Of a stretch of 36,384 bases of DNA, positions 9,298 to 16,844 are shown in pieces (the stretch's first letter is position 1; the number at the start of each line of letters is the position of its first letter). The notes under the pieces were generated by a model that made no database searches, was not told the DNA's origin, and saw only the letters and a program-made list of their open reading frames with translations. The stretch comes from Lachnospiraceae bacterium (GTDB lineage: Bacteria; Bacillota; Clostridia; Lachnospirales; Lachnospiraceae), in assembly GCA_017482485.1 (NCBI GenBank), contig JAFUMV010000136.1, positions 1 to 36,384 on the forward strand, written 5' to 3'. Position numbers and translations under genes: made by a program.

Positions 9298-9397
9298 TGC
9301 AAGAGCAGACTAATGATGCCGGAATGTATCATGAGACTGCAGTCAGGCATTTCTTATGAAGTTTTAAGATGTCATAAAGATGCATATGGAATCGTAC

Positions 9398-9415
9398 GCG
9401 GCGGCCAAGCGCCGC
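9398..9415 (+). promoter_or_regulatory. GC-rich stem-loop just upstream of the hydratase ribosome site
   Basis: GCGGCG (9398-9403) and CGCCGC (9410-9415) form a perfect 6-bp GC-only stem around a 6-nt loop, about 20 nt before the AAGGAGG site. No T-run follows, so it is not a terminator. It could stabilise the mRNA or bind a regulator; the function is unknown. Confidence 0.45.
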
Positions 9416-9446
9416 AGGAAACAGCAGGAAATCCAAGGAGGCACAT

Positions 9447-11741
9447 ATGGTAACATTAGCAAACGGCGGTGCATATCTGGTAAACGGCACCGATCTCATT
9501 TTAGATGGTCCGGAAGCACTGGCGGCTCTGGAAGCGAAGACCGGCAAAAAGGTATGTAAGCAGGAAGCGGCGAAGAATACCATCGCCTATGGCATTCTGG
9601 AAAGCCATAACACTTCCGACAACATGAATAAACTGAAAATCAAATTCGACAAGCTGACAAGCCATGACATCACATTTGTCGGCATCATTCAGACGGCACG
9701 TGCATCAGGACTGACAAAGTTCCCGATTCCGTACGTGTTAACAAACTGTCATAACTCTCTGTGTGCGGTAGGCGGAACTATCAACGAAGATGACCACATG
9801 TTTGGCTTGAGCTGCGCAAAGAAGTACGGCGGCGTTTATGTGCCCCCTCATCAGGCGGTTATCCATCAGTTCGCAAGAGAGATGCTGGCTGGCGGCGGCA
9901 AGATGATTTTGGGTTCCGACTCTCACACCCGTTACGGCGCTCTGGGTACCATGGCCATGGGAGAAGGCGGTCCCGAACTGGTAAAGCAGCTGCTTTCTCA
10001 GACTTATGATATTAACATGCCCGGCGTTGTCGGCGTTTATCTGACAGGAAAGCCCGAGAAGGGCGTGGGTCCTCAGGACGTGGCGCTGGCGATCATCGGC
10101 GCGGTGTTCGGCAACGGCTATGTGAAGAACAAGGTGATGGAATTTGTGGGCCCCGGCGTGGCAAACTTAAGCGCTGATTTCCGTATCGGCATCGATGTTA
10201 TGACCACAGAGACAACCTGCCTTTCCTCCATCTGGCAGACAGACGATGAAATCAAAGACTTCTATGAAATTCATGGAAGAAGTGAAGAATACAAAGAGCT
10301 GGCTCCCGGCGCGGTGGCTTACTATGACGGCCTGATCACAGTGGATCTGTCCAAAGTAAAGCCCATGATCGCAATGCCTTTCCATCCCAGCAATACATAT
10401 ACGATTGAAGAAGTCAACGCAAACCTGACCGATATTCTGGCTGATGTGGAGAAGCGCGCGGCGGTGAGTCTGGACAATGCGGTTCCCTACAGCTTAAAGG
10501 ATAAGGTGAGAAACGGCAGATTTTATGTGGATCAGGGCATCATCGCAGGCTGTGCGGGCGGCGGTTTTGAAAACATCTGCGCGGCTGCGGACATCCTGAA
10601 AGGAAATTACATTGGAAACGACGGATTTACCTTAAGCGTTTATCCTGCTTCCATGCCCGTATATATGGAACTGATCAAAAACGGCTGTGCGGCCACCATT
10701 ATGGAGACCGATGCAGTGATGAAGACAGCGTTCTGCGGCCCTTGCTTCGGCGCAGGCGATACGCCCGCAAACAACGCGTTCTCCATTCGTCACTCCACCA
10801 GAAACTTCCCCAACAGAGAAGGTTCCAAGCTGCAGAACGGCCAGATCGCTTCCGTTGCCCTGATGGATGCCCGTTCCATCGCAGCGACAGCGGCAAACAA
10901 AGGTCTGCTGACCCCTGCCACCGACTTTGACGGCACAATTGGCAAGTATAAATATCATTTTGATGCAAATATTTATAAAAATCGCGTATTTGATTCTCAC
11001 GGCGTGGCTGATCCGTCCGTGGATATCCATTTCGGCCCCAACATCAAGGACTGGCCGGCAATGTGTGCGCTTCCGGAGAATCTGGTGCTGCGCGTGGTTT
11101 CCGAGATTCATGATCCTGTCACCACCACAGACGAGCTGATTCCTTCCGGTGAAACAAGCTCCTATCGTTCCAATCCGCTGGGGCTGGCTGAGTTCACCCT
11201 GTCCAGAAAGGATCCCGCTTATGTGGGCCTGGCAAAGGATATCCAGAAGGCCCAGCAGGCGCTGATGGACGGAAAGTGCCCCATCGAAGCAAAGCCTGAA
11301 CTGAAAGGCGTGATGGAAACCATCAACGCGCAGTTCCCTGAAGCAGGCAAAGGAAACATCGGCTTCGGTTCCACCATTTTTGCCGTAAAACCCGGTGACG
11401 GCTCCGCCCGCGAACAGGCTGCAAGCTGCCAGAAAGTGTTGGGCGGCTGGGCGAACATCGCCAACGAATATGCCACCAAGCGTTACCGCTCCAACCTGAT
11501 CAACTGGGGCATGCTTCCTTTCCTGATTCCCGAAGGAGAGCTTCCCTTTGCAAACCATGATTACCTGTTCTTCCCCGGCATCCGCAAGGCCGTTGAAGAG
11601 AAAGCGGACAAGATCAAGGGTTACACCGTGACCGCAGACGGCTTAAAGGAATTCACCGTGACGCTGGGAGAGCTGACCGATGAAGAAAGACAGATCATTT
11701 TAAAGGGCTGCCTGATCAATTACAACCGTGTGGATGGCTGA
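9447..11741 (+). CDS. aconitase-superfamily hydratase (YbhJ-like)
   Basis: The 764-residue enzyme belongs to the aconitase/isopropylmalate isomerase superfamily of [4Fe-4S] hydro-lyases. Three cluster ligands can be assigned: Cys369 in IIAGCAGGG, which matches the family IGSCTNS motif, and Cys430 and Cys433 in [10 protein letters not shown], which matches ACGPCIGQ. Substrate-site motifs [23 protein letters not shown] and the swivel-domain [10 protein letters not shown] are present, so catalysis is plausible. It is shorter than standard AcnA (about 890 residues) and near the size of the uncharacterised E. coli hydratase YbhJ, which it seems to resemble more than true aconitase. It is monocistronic with its own promoter and an AAGGAGG ribosome site. 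The substrate cannot be assigned. Confidence 0.85.
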   Translation: MVTLANGGAYLVNGTDLILDGPEALAALEAKTGKKVCKQEAAKNTIAYGILESHNTSDNMNKLKIKFDKLTSHDITFVGIIQTARASGLTKFPIPYVLTNCHNSLCAVGGTINEDDHMFGLSCAKKYGGVYVPPHQAVIHQFAREMLAGGGKMILGSDSHTRYGALGTMAMGEGGPELVKQLLSQTYDINMPGVVGVYLTGKPEKGVGPQDVALAIIGAVFGNGYVKNKVMEFVGPGVANLSADFRIGIDVMTTETTCLSSIWQTDDEIKDFYEIHGRSEEYKELAPGAVAYYDGLITVDLSKVKPMIAMPFHPSNTYTIEEVNANLTDILADVEKRAAVSLDNAVPYSLKDKVRNGRFYVDQGIIAGCAGGGFENICAAADILKGNYIGNDGFTLSVYPASMPVYMELIKNGCAATIMETDAVMKTAFCGPCFGAGDTPANNAFSIRHSTRNFPNREGSKLQNGQIASVALMDARSIAATAANKGLLTPATDFDGTIGKYKYHFDANIYKNRVFDSHGVADPSVDIHFGPNIKDWPAMCALPENLVLRVVSEIHDPVTTTDELIPSGETSSYRSNPLGLAEFTLSRKDPAYVGLAKDIQKAQQALMDGKCPIEAKPELKGVMETINAQFPEAGKGNIGFGSTIFAVKPGDGSAREQAASCQKVLGGWANIANEYATKRYRSNLINWGMLPFLIPEGELPFANHDYLFFPGIRKAVEEKADKIKGYTVTADGLKEFTVTLGELTDEERQIILKGCLINYNRVDG

Positions 11742-11772
11742 TTTGCCGCAGCGCGCAGCCAACTGAAAAGGA

Positions 11773-11801
11773 TCATTTAACGCGTCCACAGACCATAAAA
11801 T
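11773..11801 (+). promoter_or_regulatory. candidate sigma-E promoter of spoIID
   Basis: TCATTTA (11773-11779) resembles the sporulation sigma-E -35 element (KMATATT, five of seven) and CATAAAAT (11794-11801) resembles its -10 (CATACAMT, seven of eight), with a 14-bp spacer as known for Bacillus sigma-E promoters. The start site would be near 11808, about 50 nt before the spoIID start. Consensus is recalled from Bacillus; activity is inferred. Confidence 0.5.
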
Positions 11802-11858
11802 AACGGAATGCGCATAGAAAACGTCCTGTCCTCATAAAATATGGGGGAGGGATGTGCT

Positions 11859-12851
11859 ATGTATGATAAAATCGCGGAAAGAAAAGCAATAAGAACCGTA
11901 AGAAGGAAAAAAATACAGGACCTTCTTGCGGTTCTTTTCTTTTTATTGCTGCTGCCTTACACCTGCAGCGTGCTGTCCGGCATCCGGCAGGAGGAAGCGG
12001 TAGAAACCTTCGGCAACGGTCAGACAGGAACAGATGCGGCAAATGAAACGTTCATTTTGTGGGAAAAAGAGAACGGCACCTGGAAGCTTACGGAAGAAGA
12101 ATTTCTCATTGGGGCGCTGGCAGCCAGTATGCCGGCTGAATACCGGACAGAGACTCTCAAAGCACAGGCTGTCATCCTGCGCAGCATCTGTTATGCAAAA
12201 AAAGAAAACGACGGAAAGCTTTTGTGGGAAGACTGTCAGCTGGAATGTCTGGAAACACAGCAGCGCCGAACTTTGTGGGGAGAAGACTTTGAGGAAAATG
12301 AAGCCCGTTTCCAAAAAGCGGTAAAGGAAACGGACAAAATGGTGCTGACGTATGAAAATCAGCTGATCAGTCCGCCCTTTTTTCGGCTCAGTGCGGGAAA
12401 GACCAGAAGCGGGGCTGAAATTTTCGGAGAAGAAAGAATTGTCTGGTGTCACAGCGTGGAATGTGCCGATGATCAGCAGGCAGAGCTTTTTTTACAGGAA
12501 AAAGAGATAAGCAGATCGTCCTTTATAAAAAAACTGGCAGAAGCGGGAATGGTTTTGCCGGATGCAGGGGCAAAAGTGGTGCTCACAAGAGACAGTGCCG
12601 GTTATGTGGTTTCCGTGCAGTGCAGCGATTCACAGATGGAAGGGGAGAAATTTCGCAGGCTTTTTGACCTGCCATCTTCCTGCTTCTTTTTAAAAGAGGA
12701 AGGGGGAAAGATCATTTTGCAGACAAAGGGAATCGGGCATGGGCTCGGCTTTGATCAGTACAGTGCCGATCTGCTTGCTGCCGAGGGAAAAAGTTATGAA
12801 GAGCTTTTAAATTATTTCTTTGCAGGGACATCTCTGGAAAAAATGGAATAA
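11859..12851 (+). CDS. spoIID: stage II sporulation protein D (SpoIID), catalytic Glu apparently replaced
   Basis: SpoIID is a membrane-anchored lytic transglycosylase that thins peptidoglycan during engulfment of the forespore. The start chosen (330 residues) follows GGGGAGG at 11844-11850; an in-frame ATG at 11841 overlaps that site and is less likely. One membrane segment lies at about residues 20-40 (DLLAVLFFLLLLPYTC). The conserved core reads ALAASMPAEY then TLKAQAVILRS, and the C-terminal family motif GIGHGLGFDQYSA is present. In characterised SpoIID proteins the first motif carries the catalytic Glu as EMP; here that position is Ser90, while Glu94 lies four residues on. The substrate-binding motif usually written HSTSGGKT reads FRLSAGKT. 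spoIIQ follows, as in other Clostridia. The protein may be inactive, or use another residue. Confidence 0.85.
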   Translation: MYDKIAERKAIRTVRRKKIQDLLAVLFFLLLLPYTCSVLSGIRQEEAVETFGNGQTGTDAANETFILWEKENGTWKLTEEEFLIGALAASMPAEYRTETLKAQAVILRSICYAKKENDGKLLWEDCQLECLETQQRRTLWGEDFEENEARFQKAVKETDKMVLTYENQLISPPFFRLSAGKTRSGAEIFGEERIVWCHSVECADDQQAELFLQEKEISRSSFIKKLAEAGMVLPDAGAKVVLTRDSAGYVVSVQCSDSQMEGEKFRRLFDLPSSCFFLKEEGGKIILQTKGIGHGLGFDQYSADLLAAEGKSYEELLNYFFAGTSLEKME

Positions 12852-12923
12852 AGAAGTCATTCCTGGAAAAACTAAGCCTGAAGGAATTCAGCGGACAAAA
12901 GCCTTAACTGACTTTTGACCGTA

Positions 12924-12945
12924 CTGACTGTTATTTATCAGTCAG
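12924..12945 (+). promoter_or_regulatory. inverted repeat upstream of spoIIQ
   Basis: CTGACTG (12924-12930) and CAGTCAG (12939-12945) are perfect 7-nt arms around an AT-only 8-nt loop, 30 nt before the spoIIQ start. There is no T-run, so it is more likely an operator or an mRNA hairpin than a terminator. No convincing sigma-F promoter could be identified in this 124-nt gap. Confidence 0.45.
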
Positions 12946-12975
12946 AAAAGATCGCAGCAGGAAAGGACGATTGAT

Positions 12976-14055
12976 ATGAAAAGAAGGAAATCAGGCGGAG
13001 CGTACCGTAAGGAAAAATTGATTTTAACCGCATCCAGCGTGCTGGTGCTGACGGCGATGACAGTGACCGGGCTTTATGTTTATAACAGCAATCAGACTGA
13101 GGTGCCTGAAGACAACGTGGTAGACTTTTCGGTTCTGGAAAACGGGACCCGGGAAAATGAGCCCCAGGTGGCCCAGGCGGAAAATCCGTCCGCGCAGAAT
13201 CTGACCAGCGGGCAGGAAAGCAGCGGGGAGCTGGACTATGATCCCTACTATGCCCAGCAGGACAGTGAATTAAATGATCAGCCTGCCAGCGCAGGCGCGC
13301 AGAAAGCGCAGGAGGAAACAAATACTGCCCAGGAAGGTGCAGCGGAAAGTGAAACTGTTGCGCAGCAATCCGGAATGAGCCGGAATGTCGGGTATGCAGA
13401 AATCGATGGCTCAGGAAATGTACAGGCGGATATGGGAATGATCGGAGAGAATGACCTGGAAGCCGGTGCCGGCAGCGATGGAGCATCTGATCAGGTGGCA
13501 GATGGCAGCCCGGAAGCTGACGAAGAGCAAGCGCTTGCCGAAGCAGACGGCAGTCAGGAGTTTGCCGAAGCGGACGGCGTATCAGACGGACAGGCTCTGG
13601 CTGCAGTGGCGGATGTAGTGCAGGAAGAAATCAATCTGCATTTTGCAGAAGAAAATGAACTTCAGTGGCCCATTGTAGGAAATGTGCTGCTCAATTACAG
13701 CATGGATAAGACCATTTATTTTCCGACCCTGGAGCAATATAAATACAATCCGTCCATTGTAATAGCCTCCACCCAGGGGACCGATGTAAAATGTGCGGCG
13801 AAGGGCGTGGTGAAGTCAATTTACAATGATCCCCAGACCGGAAACACCGTGGTGATGAATCTGGGAGATGGCTATGAGCTGACCTACGGACAGCTTACGG
13901 ATATTACGGTTGAAGTGGGAGAGCTGGTGGAAAACGGTGTGCTCATCGGTAAAGTGGCAGCGCCCACAAAATACTATACAACAGAAGGAACCAATGTGTA
14001 TTTTAAGCTGACAAAGGACGGCGAACCGGTAAATCCTCTGGATTATCTGGGATGA
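12976..14055 (+). CDS. spoIIQ: SpoIIQ-like protein with degenerate LytM (M23) domain
   Basis: SpoIIQ is the forespore membrane protein that pairs with mother-cell SpoIIIAH across the intermembrane space during engulfment. The 359-residue product has a basic N-terminus, one membrane segment at about residues 17-37 and a long acidic Glu/Asp/Ala/Gln-rich linker (about 45-220). A LytM/M23 fold occupies about 228-359 (GTDVKCAAKGVV, GNTVVMNLGDGYELTYGQL, NPLDYLG). Active M23 peptidases bind zinc through an H-x(n)-D motif before GT(P/D)V and an HxH motif in HLHFE. Here the first region reads NPSIVIAS, the YxHL motif reads YGQL, and HLHFE reads NVYFK, so no ligand remains. The role is probably structural. 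Position after spoIID supports the assignment; a generic M23-like envelope protein is the alternative. Confidence 0.78.
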   Translation: MKRRKSGGAYRKEKLILTASSVLVLTAMTVTGLYVYNSNQTEVPEDNVVDFSVLENGTRENEPQVAQAENPSAQNLTSGQESSGELDYDPYYAQQDSELNDQPASAGAQKAQEETNTAQEGAAESETVAQQSGMSRNVGYAEIDGSGNVQADMGMIGENDLEAGAGSDGASDQVADGSPEADEEQALAEADGSQEFAEADGVSDGQALAAVADVVQEEINLHFAEENELQWPIVGNVLLNYSMDKTIYFPTLEQYKYNPSIVIASTQGTDVKCAAKGVVKSIYNDPQTGNTVVMNLGDGYELTYGQLTDITVEVGELVENGVLIGKVAAPTKYYTTEGTNVYFKLTKDGEPVNPLDYLG

Positions 14056-14061
14056 TGTGCG

Positions 14062-14103
14062 GCCTGCAGATGAGGAAAGAACCCATCTGCAGGCTTTTGA
14101 TTT
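14062..14103 (+). terminator. intrinsic terminator after spoIIQ
   Basis: GCCTGCAGATG (14062-14072) pairs perfectly over 11 bp with CATCTGCAGGC (14084-14094), followed directly by TTTTGATTT. It closes the spoIIQ unit. Confidence 0.88.
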
Positions 14104-14168
14104 ATGGATATTTTTTCGTTTTTCCTATTTCTGCCGCAAAATATTGGCTGTAAGGCTGCTGATTTTTC

Positions 14169-14197
14169 TTTACGCTCATCAAATTAAAGCGTATACT
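14169..14197 (+). promoter_or_regulatory. promoter of ddl
   Basis: TTTACG (14169-14174) and TATACT (14192-14197) are spaced by 17 bp. The leader is about 50 nt and contains an imperfect palindrome (ATGATTCTG 14210-14218 with CAGAAATCAT 14221-14230). Confidence 0.6.
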
Positions 14198-14256
14198 ATA
14201 GAACAAAGCATGATTCTGAACAGAAATCATACCTAATCATAATGAAGGAGAATGCC

Positions 14257-15285
14257 ATGAAAGTAGCAGTATTAGCAGGCGGAATCAGTACAGAAAGAGA
14301 CGTTTCCCTCATTTCCGGGAAGATGATTTACCAGGCTGTGAAGCGACTGGGCCATCAGGCAGTTTTGCTGGATGTGTATCTGGGAATTGAGCGGGACGAT
14401 ATTGAACATATTTTTGAAAGTGATGAGGATTTTTCCAGGAATATCGCAGACATCCGGGAGATCGATCCGGATATCAGTGCGGTGAAGGCTCAGCGTAAGG
14501 ATGGCGGCAGGAGCTATTTCGGTCCCAATGTGTTAAAAATCTGCGAGATGGCGGACGTGGTTTTTCTGGGACTTCACGGAGAAGACGGCGAGAACGGTAA
14601 AGTGCAGGCAGCTTTTGATCTGTTGGGCATCCGCTATACGGGAACGGATTATGTCAGCAGCGCCCTTTCCATGGATAAAAGTCTTGCCAAGGAGCTGTTT
14701 TATCAGAACGGGATTCCCACGCCGGCAGGCACTGTTGTGAAAAAGGGACAGGATAAGAAGACGGATGTGCCTTTTCCCTGTGTGGTAAAAGTGTGTTCCG
14801 GCGGTTCCTCCATCGGCGTTTCCATTGTACACAGCGAAGGGGAATATGAAGCTGCCCTGGAAGAGGTTTTCAAATTTGGGGATGAAGTGATTGTGGAACA
14901 GTTCATCAAAGGCAGAGAGCTGACCTGCTGTGTGATGCAGGGAAAGGCTCTTCCGATCGTGGAGATTATGCCAAAAGCAGGCTTTTATGATTATAAGAAT
15001 AAATATCAGGCCGGCAGTACTGTGGAGATCTGTCCGGCGCCCATCGGTGAGGGAACCACGAAGAAGGTACAGAAGATTGCAGAGGATGTCTTTCGTGTGC
15101 TGCGCCTGAAAAAATATGCCCGTATGGATTTTATGCTGGATGAAAAAGGCAATATTTACTGCCTGGAAGCCAATACCCTGCCCGGGATGACGCCTACCTC
15201 CCTGATTCCGCAGGAGGCGGCGGCAGCAGGTATCGGATACGATGAGCTGTGTCAGAAGATTATTGATATGGCGTTTGAAGACTGA
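14257..15285 (+). CDS. ddl: D-alanine--D-alanine ligase
   Basis: Ddl joins two D-alanines with ATP to make the dipeptide that MurF adds to the peptidoglycan precursor. The 342-residue ATP-grasp enzyme starts MKVAVLAGGISTERDVSLISG, the family N-terminal signature. It continues with GLHGEDGENGKVQAAFDLLGI, the ATP-grasp segment PCVVKVCSGGSSIGVSIV, and the metal/ATP site CLEANTLPGMTPTSLIPQ. All major motifs are present. The start at 14257 lies six bases after GAAGGAG; an in-frame ATG at 14242 overlaps that site and is rejected. The gene has its own promoter, ends in an intrinsic terminator, and is followed by murF, the next step of the pathway. Confidence 0.95.
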   Translation: MKVAVLAGGISTERDVSLISGKMIYQAVKRLGHQAVLLDVYLGIERDDIEHIFESDEDFSRNIADIREIDPDISAVKAQRKDGGRSYFGPNVLKICEMADVVFLGLHGEDGENGKVQAAFDLLGIRYTGTDYVSSALSMDKSLAKELFYQNGIPTPAGTVVKKGQDKKTDVPFPCVVKVCSGGSSIGVSIVHSEGEYEAALEEVFKFGDEVIVEQFIKGRELTCCVMQGKALPIVEIMPKAGFYDYKNKYQAGSTVEICPAPIGEGTTKKVQKIAEDVFRVLRLKKYARMDFMLDEKGNIYCLEANTLPGMTPTSLIPQEAAAAGIGYDELCQKIIDMAFED

Positions 15286-15289
15286 TCGC

Positions 15290-15322
15290 AGAGCGGAAAT
15301 TGAATTTCCGCTCTCGATTTTT
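15290..15322 (+). terminator. intrinsic terminator between ddl and murF
   Basis: AGAGCGGAAA (15290-15299) pairs perfectly with TTTCCGCTCT (15305-15314) around TTGAA; CGATTTTTG follows. Only 32 nt separate it from the murF start, leaving no space for a normal promoter, so murF probably depends on read-through. Confidence 0.8.
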
Positions 15323-15354
15323 GCGCGATGAATGGCTTCGGAATGGAGAAATTT

Positions 15355-16770
15355 ATGAAAAATATGACATTATGGAATATTGCCAGAGCCTGTAAAGGCC
15401 GGTTTATTATCCCTACGAAGAAAAAAACAGATACGGCCTGCCCCAGGGCCGGTATGGCGACAATCCGCTCGGCAGCCGGAATGGAAGCGAAAGGGATTGT
15501 GCTGGATTCACGCAAGGTGGAGCCGGGCTTTGTGTTTGTTGCCACGGTGGGCGAGAAAGTGGACGGTCACAGCTTCATCCCCCAGGTTTTTGAAAAAGGA
15601 GCCATCGGTGTGATCTGTGAAAAGGAGCCGGAGGATCTGCCGGGACCCTGCATCGTGGTTAAGGACAGTTTTCTGGCATTGAAGGATATTGCGGAATACT
15701 ACCGTGAGCAGCGTCCGGTTCCCATTGTGGGAATCACCGGAAGTGTGGGCAAGACCAGCACCAAGGAATTCATTGCGGCGGTGCTTTCACAGAAGTATAA
15801 AACGCATAAGACGGTAGGAAATTTTAATAACGAAATCGGCGTTCCGCTGACATTGTTTGCCATGCCGGAGGATGCTGAGGCAGCGGTGATTGAAATGGGG
15901 ATCAACCATTTTGGGGAAATGAGCAGCTTAAGCAAAATCGTAAAGCCTGATATTTGTGTCATGACAAATATCGGACAGTGTCATCTGGAATTTCTGGGAA
16001 GCCGGGACGGCATATTAAAGGCCAAATCGGAAATTTTTGAATTCATGAATCCGGAGGGCTGTGTCTGTGTCAACGGCGACGATGACAAGCTGGTGACCAT
16101 AGAAGAGGTACACGGCAAAAGGCCGGTACGTTTTGGTTTTTCCAAAGAAAATGACGTATATGCGGATCAAATTGAGAACCATGGGCTGCTGGGAAGCACG
16201 GCTGTGATTTGTGCGAAAGAAAAGCGGTTTGAAGCAAAAATTCCGCTCCCCGGCACACACATGGTGATGAACGCGCTGGCGGCAACTGCGGTGGGCCTTC
16301 AGATGGGGCTTACCTGTGAGCAGATCGCTGCAGGCATCGCTTCCGTAAAGGCGGTGAGCGGCAGAAGCCGTGTGGTAAAAACCGCAGATCTGGTGCTGAT
16401 TGACGACAGCTATAACGCAAACCCCGTGTCCATGCGGGCTGCCATTGATTTGCTGAGCATGGGCCTTGGCAGAAAAGTTGCGGTATTGGGGGATATGTTT
16501 GAACTGGGTGACAACGAGAAGCAGATGCACGGTGAAATCGGCAGATATGCGGCAGAGCGTGGTGTGGACTGCCTGATCTGCGCAGGCTCCTTATCAAAGA
16601 GCATGTATGAGGAGGCAAAAGCTGCCGGCGTGCCGGAGGTTCATTATTTTGAAGAGAAAGAAAGTCTGCTTTTACAGATCAGGCAGCTGTTAAGACCCGG
16701 CGATTCCGTGTTGATAAAGGCATCTCACAGCATGGGCTTTGAAGATCTGGTGGAAATTTTGGAAAAGTGA
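15355..16770 (+). CDS. murF: UDP-N-acetylmuramoyl-tripeptide--D-alanyl-D-alanine ligase
   Basis: MurF adds D-Ala-D-Ala to UDP-MurNAc-tripeptide, the last cytoplasmic step of precursor synthesis. The product has 471 residues from the ATG at 15355, which follows GGAG by six bases; earlier in-frame ATGs at 15328 and 15343 lack a ribosome site. The N-terminal uridine-binding domain contains LDSRKVEPGFVFVA. The ATP loop reads GITGSVGKTSTKE, then the Mur-ligase motifs NFNNEIGVPLT, EMGINHFGEM and ITNIGQ-type MTNIGQCHLEF. The C-terminal domain begins at DDSYNANPVSM. All these are typical, and the enzyme appears complete. A short extra segment of about 20 residues, KKKTDTACPRAGMATIR, precedes the first domain core and may be lineage-specific. 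Confidence 0.95.
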   Translation: MKNMTLWNIARACKGRFIIPTKKKTDTACPRAGMATIRSAAGMEAKGIVLDSRKVEPGFVFVATVGEKVDGHSFIPQVFEKGAIGVICEKEPEDLPGPCIVVKDSFLALKDIAEYYREQRPVPIVGITGSVGKTSTKEFIAAVLSQKYKTHKTVGNFNNEIGVPLTLFAMPEDAEAAVIEMGINHFGEMSSLSKIVKPDICVMTNIGQCHLEFLGSRDGILKAKSEIFEFMNPEGCVCVNGDDDKLVTIEEVHGKRPVRFGFSKENDVYADQIENHGLLGSTAVICAKEKRFEAKIPLPGTHMVMNALAATAVGLQMGLTCEQIAAGIASVKAVSGRSRVVKTADLVLIDDSYNANPVSMRAAIDLLSMGLGRKVAVLGDMFELGDNEKQMHGEIGRYAAERGVDCLICAGSLSKSMYEEAKAAGVPEVHYFEEKESLLLQIRQLLRPGDSVLIKASHSMGFEDLVEILEK

Positions 16771-16844
16771 TATGCTGCAGACAAAATGAGCAGAAAACGG
16801 CACAGCCGGGATGGAAAATGCGGCCGTGCAGAAAAGAGGAACAT

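Larger units (their letters stand above)
9124..9446. other. 323-nt intergenic region before the hydratase gene
   Basis: After the pump stop there is no convincing terminator; only a small hairpin CTGCA/TGCAG is seen near 9150. The remainder holds the promoter at 9269-9297, a leader of about 140 nt and a GC-rich stem just before the ribosome site. A 68-codon open frame in this stretch runs into the next gene in another frame, has no ribosome site and is not considered real. Confidence 0.5.

Noticed and set aside
9247-9453. Possible 68-codon gene before the hydratase
   Set aside because: It overlaps the promoter (-10 at 9292) and the hydratase start, and has no ribosome site.
10632-11558. Long open frame on the minus strand (308 codons) inside the hydratase gene
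   Set aside because: It mirrors a well-conserved aconitase-family gene, has no recognisable protein motif and no ribosome site; it is a by-product of codon use.
11833-11840. Second sigma-E-like -10 (CATAAAAT) before spoIID
   Set aside because: A start site from it would fall inside the ribosome site at 11844-11850, so the upstream copy at 11794 is preferred.
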